Shown here: piece after piece, positions 63,871 through 64,000 of the stretch
Layout: every line of letters starts with the position of its first letter
Position numbering within the stretch: the stretch's first letter is position 1
Source: Mesorhizobium sp. B2-1-8
GTDB taxonomy: Bacteria; Pseudomonadota; Alphaproteobacteria; Rhizobiales; Rhizobiaceae
DNA: 64,000 nt
Direction of reading: 5' to 3'
Assembly (NCBI RefSeq): GCF_006442545.2
Contig: NZ_CP083952.1
Span: forward strand, 6,239,501-6,303,500
The notes under the pieces: generated by a model
Told to the model about the DNA's origin: nothing
Seen by the model: only the letters and a program-made list of their open reading frames with translations
Database searches by the model: none
Program-made: the position numbers and the translations under genes

Positions 63871-63892
63871 AGTCTAGGAGGAGCTTGCCCTG

Positions 63893-64000
63893 ATGACCTC
63901 GACGATTTTGGAGATGCGCGACATCACCAAGACGTTCCCCGGCGTGAAGGCGCTCTCGAACGTCAACCTCAGCGTAGAGGAAGGCGAGATCCACGCCGTG
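63893..64000 (+). CDS. gguA: Sugar ABC transporter ATPase GguA (5' part)
   Basis: Only the first 36 codons are in the window: [20 protein letters not shown], then [16 protein letters not shown], the standard start of RbsA/MglA/GguA-type ATPases just before the Walker A loop. AGGAGGAGC lies ahead of the ATG. With chvE upstream, gguA is the natural name; the gene continues beyond 64000. Confidence 0.88.
   Translation, partial: MTSTILEMRDITKTFPGVKALSNVNLSVEEGEIHAV

Overview
The window looks like chromosomal DNA of a Mesorhizobium-like alphaproteobacterium (Rhizobiales). The evidence is high GC, a rhaDI/rhaRSTPQUK rhamnose locus in the rhizobial order, a gbpR-chvE-gguA sugar-transport locus, a 5-aminolevulinate synthase hemA, Ti-type traA/traC/traD genes and rhizobial intergenic palindromes. 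The genus is inferred from gene content only; no database was searched.

About 1-16.5 kb is accessory and mobile. It holds a two-gene lipoprotein operon, an IS3-family element nested inside the two ends of a second IS3-family element, and an unfamiliar module of two metallo-beta-lactamase (MBL) fold proteins transcribed divergently and flanked by two polytopic membrane proteins. Next come a Ti-type mobilization block (traD, traC, oriT, traA) without a visible coupling protein or type IV secretion genes, an AlpA-like regulator, and a hypothetical gene divergent from a tiny ribbon-helix-helix gene across an array of phased TGCA palindromes. The right edge is decayed: an IS end, a cut luciferase-like monooxygenase, the tail of a sugar-binding protein, an intact GntR regulator and a mutarotase fragment.

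About 16.6-21.5 kb holds small secreted or membrane proteins, an esterase fragment and a gamma-glutamyltransferase. About 21.5-32.4 kb is the complete L-rhamnose system. RhaS/T/P/Q import rhamnose, RhaU is the mutarotase and RhaK the kinase, RhaI the isomerase and RhaD a bifunctional aldolase/dehydrogenase. RhaR (DeoR family) is encoded at the divergent promoter, which carries a long inverted repeat. The genes rhaT to rhaK overlap by 1-4 bases.

About 32.4-49.6 kb is mostly core: a broken racemase-arginase fusion beside D-amino-acid dehydrogenase, galE, hemA, an aminotransferase, mscL, a giant transporter-like hybrid histidine kinase facing a LuxR-type response regulator, a DUF952 gene coupled to pyrD, a PEP-mutase-like enzyme, a MATE exporter, a histone-deacetylase-like amidohydrolase and a DUF6460 membrane protein.

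About 50-61.3 kb is an envelope and surface region: an outer-membrane barrel, a lipoprotein, a two-component system, and a set with a GT2 glycosyltransferase, methyltransferase, GT-C-like membrane protein and truncated acyltransferase. A tRNA-Gly(CCC) follows with a broken phage tail-fibre gene directly behind it, then an FkbM methyltransferase and a Stf0 sulfotransferase. The window ends with gbpR, chvE and the start of gguA; a palindromic repeat also found near 43.9 kb lies in front of gguA.

The best candidate for an undescribed system is the MBL/membrane-protein module at 3.6-8.3 kb; its function is unknown and any defence role is inference.
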